64,000 bases of DNA from Bacteroidota bacterium (GTDB taxonomy: Bacteria > Bacteroidota > Bacteroidia > Flavobacteriales > Weeksellaceae), in contig JAEWOS010000018.1 in the NCBI GenBank assembly GCA_023460855.1, forward strand, positions 1 to 64,000, given 5' to 3'. Below are positions 1 to 9,281 of this stretch, piece by piece (the first letter of the stretch is position 1; each line of letters starts with the position of its first letter). The notes beneath the pieces are model-generated. The model searched no databases. It saw nothing but the letters and a program-made list of their open reading frames with translations, and was not told the DNA's origin. Both the position numbers and the translations under genes were made by a program.

Positions 1-228
1 TAACACACAAATATATAAACAATTATATCAACACCAAACCGGTCGGGCAAAAAAAATCGAAATGCTGTTAATTGCTGTTATGGCAGGTCATGCCTTCAAA
101 TACGGCAGTTGGTATTGTGTATATAAGAGAAATATATTACCATTAATTTTCTGCAACTGTTATATATTGTTTACCAACATAAATTTTAAAGATTTTTCTT
201 TTTAAACCGGCTTCTCAACAAAAAAAAA

Positions 229-253
229 GTCCGCCGCATCTGCGGTGCGGTGG
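229..253 (-). terminator. Rho-independent terminator of the aldolase gene
   Basis: Read on the minus strand, a GC-rich stem with one bulge (CCGC/GCGG and GCA/TGC pairs) is followed by a run of T (A run at 221-229 on the plus strand). It lies just downstream of the aldolase stop. The remaining bases 1-228 are AT-rich, and I see no gene or clear signal in them. Confidence 0.6.
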
Positions 254-307
254 CCCTGTAGTTTTGGTGTTTGAAAAAATGCTGAAAAAACCTTCTTCCG
301 GCAGTAT

Positions 308-961
308 CTACGCCATCTTTTTCCCGTCCTCTATAAACTGCGCCAGGCCGTTGTCCGTCAGCGGATGCTTCAGCAGACTCAGTATCGGAGCCAGCGGCGA
401 AGTAATCACGTCAGCGCCTATTTTTGCGCAGTTTACAATATGCATGGAGTGGCGGATCGACGCTGCAAGGATCTGGGTCTCAAATCCATAGTTATCGAAA
501 ATCGTGCGGATCTCGTCAATTAGGTTCAGTCCGTCGTTCGAGATGTCGTCCAGCCTTCCGAGAAACGGCGAAACGTATGTTGCGCCGGCTTTTGCGGCAA
601 GAAGCGCCTGTCCCGCAGAGAAAATCAGCGTGCAGTTCGTCTTGATGCCCTTGTCCGAAAAATGTTTCAGCGCCTTCACGCCGTCCTTCACCATCGGCAT
701 TTTCACCACAATATTCGGATGTATGGAGGCCAGTTCTTCGCCTTCACGCACCATTTCATCGTATGTTACAGACAGTACTTCGGCAGAAATATCGCCGTCC
801 ACGATCTCGCAGATCGTCTTATAATGCTGCATTATCGCGTTCGTCCCGCTTATTCCTTCCTTCGCCATCAGGCTCGGATTCGTGGTTACGCCGTCCAGAA
901 TTCCCAAATCCTGTGCCTCGCGGATCTGATCGAGATTGGCTGTATCAATAAAAAATTTCAT
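308..961 (-). CDS. fsa: Fructose-6-phosphate aldolase / short transaldolase
   Basis: 217 residues, the usual length of the small transaldolase family (TalC/FSA, class I aldolases with a TIM barrel). The N-terminus MKFFIDTANLDQI is characteristic. The Schiff-base lysine sits in NIVVKMPM (K87), and TTNPSLMAKEG at about residues 26-36 is the conserved early motif. The family either transfers dihydroxyacetone in the pentose phosphate pathway or cleaves fructose-6-phosphate, and sequence alone does not separate the two. It is transcribed alone, with a -7 box at 989-996 and a terminator at 229-253. Transketolase halves at 29.9-31.7 kb supply the partner step. Confidence 0.93.
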   Translation of the reverse strand: MKFFIDTANLDQIREAQDLGILDGVTTNPSLMAKEGISGTNAIMQHYKTICEIVDGDISAEVLSVTYDEMVREGEELASIHPNIVVKMPMVKDGVKALKHFSDKGIKTNCTLIFSAGQALLAAKAGATYVSPFLGRLDDISNDGLNLIDEIRTIFDNYGFETQILAASIRHSMHIVNCAKIGADVITSPLAPILSLLKHPLTDNGLAQFIEDGKKMA

Positions 962-988
962 TGTTTTCCGTATTAAATTTCAGTGGTG

Positions 989-996
989 CAAAGATA
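989..996 (-). promoter_or_regulatory. -7 box of the aldolase gene
   Basis: On the minus strand this reads TATCTTTG, an exact match to the Bacteroidota consensus TAnnTTTG, 27 bases before the aldolase ATG. No convincing -33 element is visible. Confidence 0.55.
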
Positions 997-1029
997 CCAA
1001 TTTCGCTGCATTATTGGCGGTTCTTTTTT

Positions 1030-1160
1030 AGGAGCACGGCGGGCATAATTCTGCTGAACGGTATCACCGGCTTTCCGCACTCGCTTTTTTTGCCGGCATT
1101 GCTTTTGCCCTAGTTTTCGGCAAAAAAGAGCTCAGACAATTGCTTCAATCAGGGCTGGGA
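1030..1160. ncRNA. Structured intergenic element, possible RNA
   Basis: This non-coding stretch lies between divergent genes and has features of a folded element. It contains a 12 bp inverted repeat (CTTTTTTTGCCG at about 1082 pairing with CGGCAAAAAAGAG at about 1120), flanked by GC-rich blocks such as CACGGCGGGCAT, CACCGGCTTTCCGC and GCTTCAATCAGGGCT. From memory, similar blocks recur between genes in Flavobacteriia genomes, but I could not check this. The long frame starting at 1168 overlaps this element and the pepE promoter, so it is not coding there. Confidence 0.3.
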
Positions 1161-1205
1161 AGTCGGCTTGTCCTGCTGTTCACCATCGCTTCGCCTATTT
1201 TTTTC

Positions 1206-1213
1206 TATATTTG
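1206..1213 (+). promoter_or_regulatory. -7 box of pepE
   Basis: TATATTTG matches TAnnTTTG exactly and lies 44 bases before the ATG at 1258. This excludes the longer in-frame start at 1168. Confidence 0.55.
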
Positions 1214-1257
1214 GAACGCTGCGGATTTCCGCACCAGTTTTATTGAACTTATACTTT

Positions 1258-1953
1258 ATGAATATATTACTTGCTTCAACCTCAACTCTTTACGGAGGTC
1301 AGTATCTCGCATACATTAAAGACGAAATTGCTGAACTTTTCAGTGGTGTCGATGAAATCCTGTTTATTCCTTTTGCGCGTCCGGGTGGAATTTCCCACGA
1401 GGATTACACCGCAAAGGCAGCCGAATTTTTTGCAGATCTGAACATCAGAGTGCGCGGACTCCACGAGTTCGAGCATAAACCTGAAGCTATCGCCGACGCT
1501 AAAGGTTATTTTACTGGTGGCGGAAATACGTTTCTGCTGGTAAAAACGCTGCACGGAGAGAACCTGATGCACTTTCTGAAAGAAAATGTGGAAAGCGGAA
1601 AACCGTATCTCGGAAGCAGTGCCGGAAGCAATATTGGCGGAATGAATATGCAGACAACCAATGATATGCCGATCGTTTATCCGCCAAGTTTCGAATGTCT
1701 GGAGCTCGTTCCGTTTAACCTGAATCCGCATTACCTCGATCCGAATCCGGAAATAAAACACAATGGAGAAACGCGCGAAACAAGAATCAGGGAATTTCTT
1801 ACGCAGAACGACATCAAAGTTATCGGACTGCGCGAAGGAAACTGGATCCGCAGAATCGGCGATAAAATTACAGTCGAAGGTTCGGAATCTACACGGATTT
1901 TTGAAAAGGACAAAGAACCGGTGGAAGTCGCGCCCGGAACAGTGCTTTCCTGA
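1258..1953 (+). CDS. pepE: Dipeptidase E (peptidase family S51)
   Basis: 231 residues, close to the usual size of PepE, a cytoplasmic serine peptidase that splits dipeptides with N-terminal aspartate. The nucleophile is in GSSAGSN (S121) and the catalytic histidine in LNPHYLD (H158), both at the positions expected for the family; FTGGGNTFLL is the conserved glycine motif. The start at 1258 was chosen because the upstream extension lacks family sequence and contains the -7 box. It stands alone, 46 bp before the DD-peptidase gene. Confidence 0.93.
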   Translation: MNILLASTSTLYGGQYLAYIKDEIAELFSGVDEILFIPFARPGGISHEDYTAKAAEFFADLNIRVRGLHEFEHKPEAIADAKGYFTGGGNTFLLVKTLHGENLMHFLKENVESGKPYLGSSAGSNIGGMNMQTTNDMPIVYPPSFECLELVPFNLNPHYLDPNPEIKHNGETRETRIREFLTQNDIKVIGLREGNWIRRIGDKITVEGSESTRIFEKDKEPVEVAPGTVLS

Positions 1954-1999
1954 TTTTTTTCAAAATACTTAAACTAAATTTATAGTAAAGGAAAATTAA

Positions 2000-3373
2000 A
2001 TGAAGAAAAGTATCGCAGTTATTCTGCTAGCTGGCTCAACAATGGCATTTTCTCAGGGCATTTCCCAGAAACTCGATGCCGCGACAAAAAATCTGCTGAA
2101 ATCCGATGCGGCAACTGCTGCAAATCTTTCTTTTTACGTTGCAGATGAAGCCGGAAATTTCGTTTATGAATATCAGGGAAACAAAGGGCTGTCATCAGCT
2201 TCAACCCAGAAAATTTTTACCGCTGCCGCTGCCTTGGAATCACTCGGTAAAGATTACAAATATACCACCACCGCGTCGCACACCGGAAAAATAAATGCAG
2301 GAACGCTGGACGGTAATCTGGTCATTTCCTCAAACGGAGATCCAACGCTCGGAAGCTGGCGCTACGAAAACTGGAAACCTGAGAAATTCCGGGATAAACT
2401 TATCACAGCAATCAACGTAAAAGGAATAACCAGTATTTCAGGTGATCTGGTTCTGGACGATACGTATTTCGATTTTCAGACGGTTCCCGGAGGCTGGCCC
2501 TGGAACGATATGGGAAATTATTACGGAGCGGGAGTGTGGAGCATCAACTGGCGCGAGAATCAGTTTGATATGAACATGAACGGAAAAAAACTCAACAGTC
2601 TGAACGTCGATCTTCCAAATGTAAAATGGGTGAACGAAGTGAAGACGGGCGGAAGTTCCGATCAAAGTCTGGTATTCACGGCACCGCATTCTGATGTTGC
2701 GTTTATCAACGGAACTTTGCCTGCAAAAGGAATCACGGTTTCCGGAGCGATGCCGAATCCGCCGCTTACATTGGGACATGAAATAAAAAACTGGCTGAAC
2801 AGTGCCGGAATCGAAATGAGCGGAAATGTGGTGACGAATTCTTCAAGGCTGATTAACGGGCAGTCCGAAATAAAAGCGCCGTCAGCGAATAATTTTTTCA
2901 CATATCAGTCGCCGGAACTCGAGAAAATCGTGTACTGGTTTATGCGCAAAAGCGTGAACCTGTACGGTGAAACGCTGATCAAAACGATGGCGATGGAAAA
3001 AAGACAGAATCCTTCGTTCGATACCGGAATAGATTATTTGAAGGATTTCTGGCGCGGAAAAGGAATAAATTCCACGATGATTAATTTCGCAGACGGAAGT
3101 GGACTTTCACCACAGAATTATGTGTCGGCAAAAGCGGAAGTTCAGGCTTTGATCTATGCCAAAAAACAGCCCTGGTTCGATGCTTTTTTTGAAGGCTTCC
3201 CAACGCAGAACGGCATGAGGATGAAATCCGGAACGATGAAGAACACCAAATCTTTTGCAGGATATCACACATCTTCCGCCGGCAAGAAATATGTGTACGC
3301 AATCCTGATCAATAATTATCAGGGTTCGGCAATCAGCGATGCGCTGTACAAAGTACTCAACGAACTTAAATAA
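2000..3373 (+). CDS. dacB: D-alanyl-D-alanine carboxypeptidase/endopeptidase (PBP4 type, peptidase S13)
   Basis: 457 residues with an N-terminal signal peptide (MKKSIAVILLAGSTMAFSQG), so it acts in the periplasm on peptidoglycan crosslinks. The three penicillin-binding motifs are present: STQK (S68-K71), SVN (S318-N320) and KSGT (K409-T412). The insertion between the first two motifs is typical of the S13 family. The histidine-kinase gene begins 6 bp after its stop, so the two are probably cotranscribed. Confidence 0.93.
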   Translation: MKKSIAVILLAGSTMAFSQGISQKLDAATKNLLKSDAATAANLSFYVADEAGNFVYEYQGNKGLSSASTQKIFTAAAALESLGKDYKYTTTASHTGKINAGTLDGNLVISSNGDPTLGSWRYENWKPEKFRDKLITAINVKGITSISGDLVLDDTYFDFQTVPGGWPWNDMGNYYGAGVWSINWRENQFDMNMNGKKLNSLNVDLPNVKWVNEVKTGGSSDQSLVFTAPHSDVAFINGTLPAKGITVSGAMPNPPLTLGHEIKNWLNSAGIEMSGNVVTNSSRLINGQSEIKAPSANNFFTYQSPELEKIVYWFMRKSVNLYGETLIKTMAMEKRQNPSFDTGIDYLKDFWRGKGINSTMINFADGSGLSPQNYVSAKAEVQALIYAKKQPWFDAFFEGFPTQNGMRMKSGTMKNTKSFAGYHTSSAGKKYVYAILINNYQGSAISDALYKVLNELK

Positions 3374-3379
3374 CAGCAT

Positions 3380-4555
3380 TTGAAAAGGCCTTTCATTTCG
3401 AGATTTAATCAATGGATTATTTTTATTCTGCTTACCGCAATTGCGGGTGCAACTGTGGTAGGTTTTCAGGTGCTGATCGATTATCTGCGGAAGGAAGAAA
3501 TCAAAAGAATTAATCTGATTTCGAAAGCAATCCGCATTCAGCAGGAAATCACAGAACCGGATCCCGCAATTCTCGAACTGATTCCGGAAATTATGGAGGC
3601 TGGAAATTCCATTCCACTCATCACGCTCGACCGTGAGGGAAGGCCGCTGGAACACCGGAATCTTCCGTCCAGCGTGGTCGGCAGCGAAGAAAAATTAAGG
3701 CAGTATGCGCTGAACATGGCACGGACTTATGAACCGATTGAAATTAAGCTTCCGGATGGCAATAATCAGTTCGTTTATTACGATAATTCGGCTTTGCTTA
3801 AATACCTGCGCTATTCTCCATTCATTTTAGGGGCGTTTGTGCTCATTTACCTGTTGTTTACCTTTTGGTTTCTCAGAACGATCAAAAAAACCGATGAGGG
3901 TTTTGTCTGGGCAGGTCTCGCCAAGGAAACCGCGCATCAGATCGGTACGCCTTTATCTTCAATGATCGGCTGGATCGAAATCATGAAAATGGAAAGTCCG
4001 GACATGATGGGCGTCCAGGAAATAGAAAAGGATGTGGAGCGGTTGCGCACTATTTCTGAACGTTTCTCGAAAATTGGCTCTGTTCCGGAACTCACGGATG
4101 ATAATTTCACGGAAACCATACGTCAGAACTATAATTATCTCAACAGCAGAATTTCAACCAAGGTAGTCTTCACGCTCGACATTCCGGATAGCGATATCAT
4201 CATCAGTCACAACCGGATTCTGATGAGCTGGGTGATTGAGAATCTCGTAAAAAATGCGGTGGATGCAATGAAAGGTAAAGGATCGCTGCAGATGTCGCTG
4301 TACGAAAAAGGAAAAAACATCATGCTTGATTTCAGGGATAATGGCTGCGGAATGACGAGCAGACAGGCTGCAAATGTCTTTAAGCCGGGATATTCCACTA
4401 AAAAAAGAGGGTGGGGTTTAGGTCTGAGTCTTGCCAGGAGAGTAATTAAGGATTACCATAAAGGTGATTTGAGGATTGCACATACAGAACCGGGAAAAGG
4501 AACAACGTTCCGGATTATTCTGAGAAAAGAGCCGCGGAAATTTTTAGGAATCTGA
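3380..4555 (+). CDS. Membrane sensor histidine kinase
   Basis: 391 residues beginning with TTG, 6 bp after the DD-peptidase stop. Transmembrane segments lie at about residues 12-34 and 146-166 and enclose a periplasmic sensor region of about 110 residues with no family I recognise. The phosphorylated histidine is H186 in the unusual H-box TAHQIGTPLSS. The ATP-binding domain has N-box NLVKNAVDAM, DNGCGM and GWGLGLSL. No response regulator lies next to it, so its partner is unknown. The link with the cell-wall enzyme upstream suggests an envelope signal, which is inference. Confidence 0.88.
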   Translation: MKRPFISRFNQWIIFILLTAIAGATVVGFQVLIDYLRKEEIKRINLISKAIRIQQEITEPDPAILELIPEIMEAGNSIPLITLDREGRPLEHRNLPSSVVGSEEKLRQYALNMARTYEPIEIKLPDGNNQFVYYDNSALLKYLRYSPFILGAFVLIYLLFTFWFLRTIKKTDEGFVWAGLAKETAHQIGTPLSSMIGWIEIMKMESPDMMGVQEIEKDVERLRTISERFSKIGSVPELTDDNFTETIRQNYNYLNSRISTKVVFTLDIPDSDIIISHNRILMSWVIENLVKNAVDAMKGKGSLQMSLYEKGKNIMLDFRDNGCGMTSRQAANVFKPGYSTKKRGWGLGLSLARRVIKDYHKGDLRIAHTEPGKGTTFRIILRKEPRKFLGI

Positions 4556-4556
4556 T

Positions 4557-6182
4557 TTAATTAAGCGCTGAATTTTCTTTTTTCGCCCGGTATCTCACGA
4601 AAAAATTAGGATCAAACTGTACTTTTTCCGCTGAATCGAGGGTAACCTGCTGCCAGGAATCCGAAAGCATAATTTTCTGATTTCCGTTGATAATTAAAGG
4701 CATTTTAAAACCGGGAACCACTCTTTGAAATCTTAACGTCAGCTTTTTCCCGGTCTGTGAGTATTCCACGATGGGAATGTCTGTAGTCCGTAAATACTGC
4801 TCAAAAACGGTACTGAAATCGACTCCTGATTTTTCAGAAATATATTTTTCGATTTGCTCAGCAGAAACCGTCTGCTGTTTGAAATCCCGGTTCATTCCGC
4901 GCAGAATTTCACGGAATTTTACATCGTCATTGATCGCCGCACGAATGGTATGCAGCATATTTGCACCTTTATAGTACATATCGCCGCTGCCTTCATTACG
5001 CACACCATAAATTCCGGTGATATTGCCGTCGTTGCTGATATTCAGGCGCTGACCAATCACGTATTCATCTGCAGATTTCCGGTCCATAAATTTTTCTACA
5101 AAAAGCGTTTCCGAATAGGTGGTGAACGCTTCATGAATCCAGAGATCGGCCTGGTCTTTTGCCGTGATATTATTCGCAAACCATTCATGTCCGCTTTCAT
5201 GCACGAGAATATAATCCCACGAAAGGCCTTTGCCGGTAAATGATAAATCTCTGCCAAGATAACCGTTGCGGTAGCCGTTTCCGTATGCAATATTGCTTTG
5301 ATGCTCCATTCCCAGGTAGGGCGTTTCAACAACTTTGTAGCTGTCCTCATAGAACGGATACGGTCCGAACCAGTATTCCATGGCGCTGAGCATAGGTTTT
5401 ACCTGGGTGAACTGCTTTTTTGCTTTATCTAAATTATAATTCAAAACCCAGTAATCAAGATCGAGTGTTCCTTTTTCACCGTTAAATGTATCTTTAAAAT
5501 TGAGGTATTTACCGATATTCGGAACGATGCTGTAGGGATTGATGCTGTTTTTTACTTCCCAGGTGTAAGTGGTTTTTCCATTTTTGGAATTTTTGGAAAT
5601 CAGCCTGCCATTGCCGACACCGGTCAGTTCGGAAGGAGTCGTAATACTCATTCTGATTCCTTCGTCCGGCTCATCATTCCAGATATCTTTGCTTGGAAGC
5701 CAGAGCGAAACACCATCGCCTTCCTGCGCAACGCTTACAAAAGGATTTCCGTTTTCGTCTTCAGCGAAAACCCAGCCTCCGTCCCATGGCGCATTTTTTG
5801 CGATTTTGGGCTGGCCGCTGTACTGGATTGTGAAGCTGCCTTTTTCTCCTTTTTTATATTTTTTATTTGCGGTGATGAATATAAAATCGCCGTCTCTTTT
5901 ATGCGTGATATTTTTCGAATCAGCCATGGAGTAGGTCATCGGTTGCTGTAAATCAATCTGAAAAACAGGATTGGTAATATCGCGGGTGATTTCGAAATAA
6001 ATAATGTTGCTTCCTGAGACCGAGCGCTGTGCGAAATTGGCTTCAACACTGAGTTCGTACTTCTTTACATCCCAGAAATTCCGGAACTGCGTGTCTGAAC
6101 CTTTAAGCGTATCAATTTTGGTAAAATGCTGTGCGGAAACTGCTGCTGCAGCAAAAATTAAAAGAAAAGGAATTTTTTTCAT
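4557..6182 (-). CDS. M1 family zinc aminopeptidase, exported
   Basis: 541 residues from the ATG at 6182 (MKKIPFLLIFAAAAVSAQ is a signal peptide; the six-residue extension upstream is not). The zinc site is HESGH with the distal glutamate 19 residues after the second histidine (H328, H332, E351), the M1 spacing. The exopeptidase motif reads GMEHQ rather than GAMEN, a variant I recall from Bacteroidota members. It is shorter than long M1 enzymes such as PepN and lacks their C-terminal helical domain. It converges with the kinase gene, with only 1 bp between stops. Confidence 0.9.
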   Translation of the reverse strand: MKKIPFLLIFAAAAVSAQHFTKIDTLKGSDTQFRNFWDVKKYELSVEANFAQRSVSGSNIIYFEITRDITNPVFQIDLQQPMTYSMADSKNITHKRDGDFIFITANKKYKKGEKGSFTIQYSGQPKIAKNAPWDGGWVFAEDENGNPFVSVAQEGDGVSLWLPSKDIWNDEPDEGIRMSITTPSELTGVGNGRLISKNSKNGKTTYTWEVKNSINPYSIVPNIGKYLNFKDTFNGEKGTLDLDYWVLNYNLDKAKKQFTQVKPMLSAMEYWFGPYPFYEDSYKVVETPYLGMEHQSNIAYGNGYRNGYLGRDLSFTGKGLSWDYILVHESGHEWFANNITAKDQADLWIHEAFTTYSETLFVEKFMDRKSADEYVIGQRLNISNDGNITGIYGVRNEGSGDMYYKGANMLHTIRAAINDDVKFREILRGMNRDFKQQTVSAEQIEKYISEKSGVDFSTVFEQYLRTTDIPIVEYSQTGKKLTLRFQRVVPGFKMPLIINGNQKIMLSDSWQQVTLDSAEKVQFDPNFFVRYRAKKENSALN

Positions 6183-6257
6183 GAAATTTGCAGGGGTCAA
6201 TATCCCGTTAGATTCTGTTCTGTATGTAATGTTGTAAAATTAGTTCTTTTTTTTTCA

Positions 6258-6265
6258 CATATTTG
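6258..6265 (+). promoter_or_regulatory. Probable -7 box of the ECF sigma gene
   Basis: CATATTTG differs from TAnnTTTG only at the first base and lies 30 bases before the ATG at 6296. It argues against the TTG start at 6263. Confidence 0.35.
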
Positions 6266-6295
6266 TTGAATCGCGGCAAACACAAATATTACCGG

Positions 6296-6847
6296 ATGAA
6301 AGATGAAAATCTCCTGCCACTTATTCAAAGTGCGTTAAATAAAGACCAGAAGGCGCAAACGCGGCTCATCAATCTTTTTTGGGTCGATGTATTTTCATTT
6401 ATACTGAAAAAAGTGAACAACGAAAAAGACGCCGACGAACTTACGGTAAGTGTATTTTCGAAAGTTTTGCAGAAACTCGATCTTTACGATCCCGGTTTTC
6501 AGTTCAAAACCTGGGTTCTCACGATCGCACAAAACACGGTTATCGATTTCTGGCGCAGAAAAGCCCGTGAAAATGAAGATGTTTCTTCGGATCTAGATAC
6601 CACTGTGAACAGTTTCGCCAAATCTCCTGAAGAACTGCTTATTTCCGAGCAGGAACAACAGAATATTATGAAAATCGTGGAAAGTATGGAGGCCGGTTAC
6701 CGCGAAATCATACGGCTCCGGTTTTTCGAGGAGAAAAGCATCAGAGAAATTTCTGAGGAACTGAAAATCTCGGTTTCCAACACAAAGGTGCGTATTATGC
6801 GTGCAAAAAAAATTCTGTCAGCACTTCTCAAGGAAAACGATCTGTAA
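6296..6847 (+). CDS. ECF RNA polymerase sigma factor (sigma-70 family)
   Basis: About 183 residues from the ATG at 6296. Region 2 covers roughly residues 15-90 (FKTWVLTIAQNTVIDFWRRK is the -10-binding end). Region 4 covers about 120-180 as a helix-turn-helix (SIREISEELKISVSNTKVRI). ECF factors redirect RNA polymerase to a small regulon. No anti-sigma gene is adjacent; the next gene is lipA, behind a terminator at 6856-6885. The N-terminal choice is uncertain, since an in-frame TTG lies 33 bases upstream. Confidence 0.9.
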   Translation: MKDENLLPLIQSALNKDQKAQTRLINLFWVDVFSFILKKVNNEKDADELTVSVFSKVLQKLDLYDPGFQFKTWVLTIAQNTVIDFWRRKARENEDVSSDLDTTVNSFAKSPEELLISEQEQQNIMKIVESMEAGYREIIRLRFFEEKSIREISEELKISVSNTKVRIMRAKKILSALLKENDL

Positions 6848-6855
6848 TTTTTTGT

Positions 6856-6885
6856 AAGACCATTTAATAGAGACGGTCTTTTTTT
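6856..6885 (+). terminator. Terminator after the sigma factor gene
   Basis: AAGACC pairs with GGTCTT across a 12-base loop and is followed by a T run. Confidence 0.65.
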
Positions 6886-6912
6886 CAAGTTTTTGCTCCT
6901 GAAACTTTTCCG

Positions 6913-6920
6913 TAAATTTG
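6913..6920 (+). promoter_or_regulatory. -7 box of lipA
   Basis: TAAATTTG matches TAnnTTTG, with TTTG at 6892-6895 as a possible -33 element. The box overlaps the TTG/ATG region at 6918, so translation most likely starts at the ATG at 6936. Confidence 0.5.
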
Positions 6921-6935
6921 TATGATTTTTCAATT

Positions 6936-7802
6936 ATGAGCGAAACAATTCCGAATACCACAGTTCAGAAACCGAAATGGATCCGCGTAAAACTTCCGAC
7001 CGGAAAAAATTTCCGTGAATTAAGAACGCTTGTCGATAAATATAAACTGAATACCATCTGCCAGAGCGGAAGTTGCCCAAACATGGGCGAATGCTGGGGC
7101 GAAGGAACGGCAACCTTCATGATTCTGGGTAATATCTGTACCCGGAGCTGTGGATTCTGCGGCGTAAAAACCGGGAAGCCTTTGAATGTGAACTGGGACG
7201 AGCCGGAAAAAGTAGCACGCTCCATAAAACTCATGAAAATAAAGCATGCAGTGCTCACTTCTGTGGACCGTGATGATCTGAAAGATATGGGCTCGATTCT
7301 TTGGGCAGAAACCGTAAATGCCGTACGGAGAATTTCTCCGGGAACCACGATGGAAACGCTGATTCCTGATTTTCAGGGAATATACAAACATCTGGACCGC
7401 GTGCTGGAAGTGGCACCGGAAGTGATTTCCCATAACATGGAAACCGTTAAAAGAATTACGCGCGAAGTGCGCATTCAGGCAAAATATGAACGCAGCCTCG
7501 ACGTGCTGAAATATCTGAAAGATTCCGGGCAGAACAGAACGAAAACCGGTATTATGCTTGGTCTTGGCGAAGAAAAAGACGAGGTAATGCAGACGATTGA
7601 AGATGTACGAAATGCCGGAGTGGACGTCATTACGCTCGGACAGTATCTACAGCCAACCAGAAATCATTTGCCTGTGAAAAAATTCATCACACCGGAAGAA
7701 TTTGATGAGCTTGGTGCATTTGCCAAAAATCTGGGATTCCGGCACGTAGAAAGTTCACCGCTGGTGCGCTCTTCCTATCACGCAGAAAAACATATTCATT
7801 AA
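6936..7802 (+). CDS. lipA: Lipoyl synthase (radical SAM)
   Basis: 288 residues. It inserts two sulfurs into octanoyl-lysine on lipoyl domains in the cytoplasm. Both iron-sulfur clusters are visible: the auxiliary cluster cysteines in CQSGSCPNMGEC and the radical-SAM CTRSCGFC. The C-terminal serine motif (VRSSYHAE) that ligates the auxiliary cluster is intact. Its neighbour downstream is odhB, which carries a lipoyl domain and is therefore a direct substrate. The 135 bp gap suggests separate transcription or a weak link. Confidence 0.96.
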   Translation: MSETIPNTTVQKPKWIRVKLPTGKNFRELRTLVDKYKLNTICQSGSCPNMGECWGEGTATFMILGNICTRSCGFCGVKTGKPLNVNWDEPEKVARSIKLMKIKHAVLTSVDRDDLKDMGSILWAETVNAVRRISPGTTMETLIPDFQGIYKHLDRVLEVAPEVISHNMETVKRITREVRIQAKYERSLDVLKYLKDSGQNRTKTGIMLGLGEEKDEVMQTIEDVRNAGVDVITLGQYLQPTRNHLPVKKFITPEEFDELGAFAKNLGFRHVESSPLVRSSYHAEKHIH

Positions 7803-7937
7803 ACAGATCAGGATATTTTAATGTGCTGTTTTTTGCATGGTTTACTATTTTTAGAACCGCAGAAATTCCTTAAATTAGCACCTTAAAATTCAAAATTATA
7901 AATAACGCAGTTCAGCTGCTCAAAACCAAAAATCCAT

Positions 7938-9200
7938 ATGTCCGTATTAGAAATGAAAGTGCCTTCCCCGGGCGAATCCATTACCGAAGTAGAGATTGCA
8001 ACCTGGCTGGTAAAGGACGGTGATTATGTAGAAAAAGATCAACCGATTGCCGAAGTGGATTCCGACAAAGCTACACTGGAACTTCCTGCAGAAGAAAGCG
8101 GTGTAATTACCCTGAAAGCTGAAGAAGGTGAGGTAGTGAATGTAGGGCAGGTTGTTTGCCACATCGATATGGATGCTGCGAAACCTGAAGGCGGGAAAGA
8201 AGAAGCTGAAAAAACGGAAGAAAAGAAAGAAGAGGAACCGAAATCTGAGGAAAAGAAAGAGGAACCGAAAAAAGAAGAACCGAAGAAAGAACAGCAAAAG
8301 CCTGCGGAAACTTACGCAACCGGCTCACCTTCACCGGCTGCAAAGAAAATTCTAGATGAAAAGGGAGTTGAGGCATCTTCAGTTTCAGGAACAGGAAGAG
8401 ACGGAAGAATCACCAAATCTGACGCTGAGAATGCAGGCGTTCCGGCAATGGGAACACCTACAAATACAGGAGGATCCAGAGCGCAGACTTCTACAAGATT
8501 GTCTATGCTTCGCAGAAAACTTGCAACGAGGCTTGTGTCTGTGAAAAATGAAACAGCCATGCTTACCACTTTCAACGAAGTGGATATGTCTGAAATTTTC
8601 AGAATCAGAAAACAGTATAAAGAAGAATTTGCTGCAAAACACGGCATCGGTCTTGGTTTCATGTCTTTCTTCACGAAAGCGGTGACCAGAGCACTGCAAA
8701 TGTATCCGGATGTAAATGCTTCGATCGACGGCGATCAAAAAATAAACTACGATTTCTGCGATATTTCAATCGCGGTATCAGGTCCGAAAGGTCTGATGGT
8801 TCCGGTTTTGAGAAATGCTGAAACCATGTCGTTCCGCGGCGTGGAAGCCAATATCAAATCTCTTGCGGATAAGGTAAGAGACGGAAATATTACCGTAGAC
8901 GAAATGACCGGAGGTACATTTACCATTACAAACGGAGGTGTTTTCGGATCTATGCTTTCCACACCGATTATCAATCCGCCACAGTCTGCAATTCTGGGTA
9001 TGCACAATATTATCCAGAGACCAATTGCCGTTGACGGAAAGGTGGTAATTCATCCGATGATGTATGTAGCCATGTCTTACGATCACAGAATCATCGACGG
9101 CCGCGAATCTGTAGGATTCCTGGTTGCGGTAAAAGAAGGTATCGACAACCCTGTGGAACATTTGATGGGAGGTGACGAAAGAAAGGCACTTGAACTTTAA
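7938..9200 (+). CDS. odhB: Dihydrolipoyl succinyltransferase, E2 of 2-oxoglutarate dehydrogenase
   Basis: 420 residues. The N-terminal lipoyl domain covers about residues 1-80, with the lipoylated lysine K44 in DSDKATLEL. A Glu/Lys-rich linker follows (about 85-125), then a peripheral-subunit-binding domain (about 128-165, ending SGTGRDGRITKSD) and the catalytic acyltransferase domain (about 185-420) with SYDHRIIDGRES (H383, D387). The sequence is of the succinyl (SucB/OdhB) rather than the acetyl type. The E1 gene is not adjacent, which is unusual compared with the sucAB order in many bacteria. A terminator follows at 9228-9256. Confidence 0.94.
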   Translation: MSVLEMKVPSPGESITEVEIATWLVKDGDYVEKDQPIAEVDSDKATLELPAEESGVITLKAEEGEVVNVGQVVCHIDMDAAKPEGGKEEAEKTEEKKEEEPKSEEKKEEPKKEEPKKEQQKPAETYATGSPSPAAKKILDEKGVEASSVSGTGRDGRITKSDAENAGVPAMGTPTNTGGSRAQTSTRLSMLRRKLATRLVSVKNETAMLTTFNEVDMSEIFRIRKQYKEEFAAKHGIGLGFMSFFTKAVTRALQMYPDVNASIDGDQKINYDFCDISIAVSGPKGLMVPVLRNAETMSFRGVEANIKSLADKVRDGNITVDEMTGGTFTITNGGVFGSMLSTPIINPPQSAILGMHNIIQRPIAVDGKVVIHPMMYVAMSYDHRIIDGRESVGFLVAVKEGIDNPVEHLMGGDERKALEL

Positions 9201-9227
9201 TAAAACATTCTCTAAAACATGATACAA

Positions 9228-9256
9228 TCCCGCTTTCGTAAAAAAGGCGGGATTTT
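9228..9256 (+). terminator. Terminator of odhB
   Basis: TCCCGC pairs with GCGGGA over a 12-base loop, followed by TTTTT. It lies inside the upstream extension of the apaG frame, which supports the later apaG start. Confidence 0.7.
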
Positions 9257-9281
9257 TGTATTGCTAAAGAAAACACTGGTT

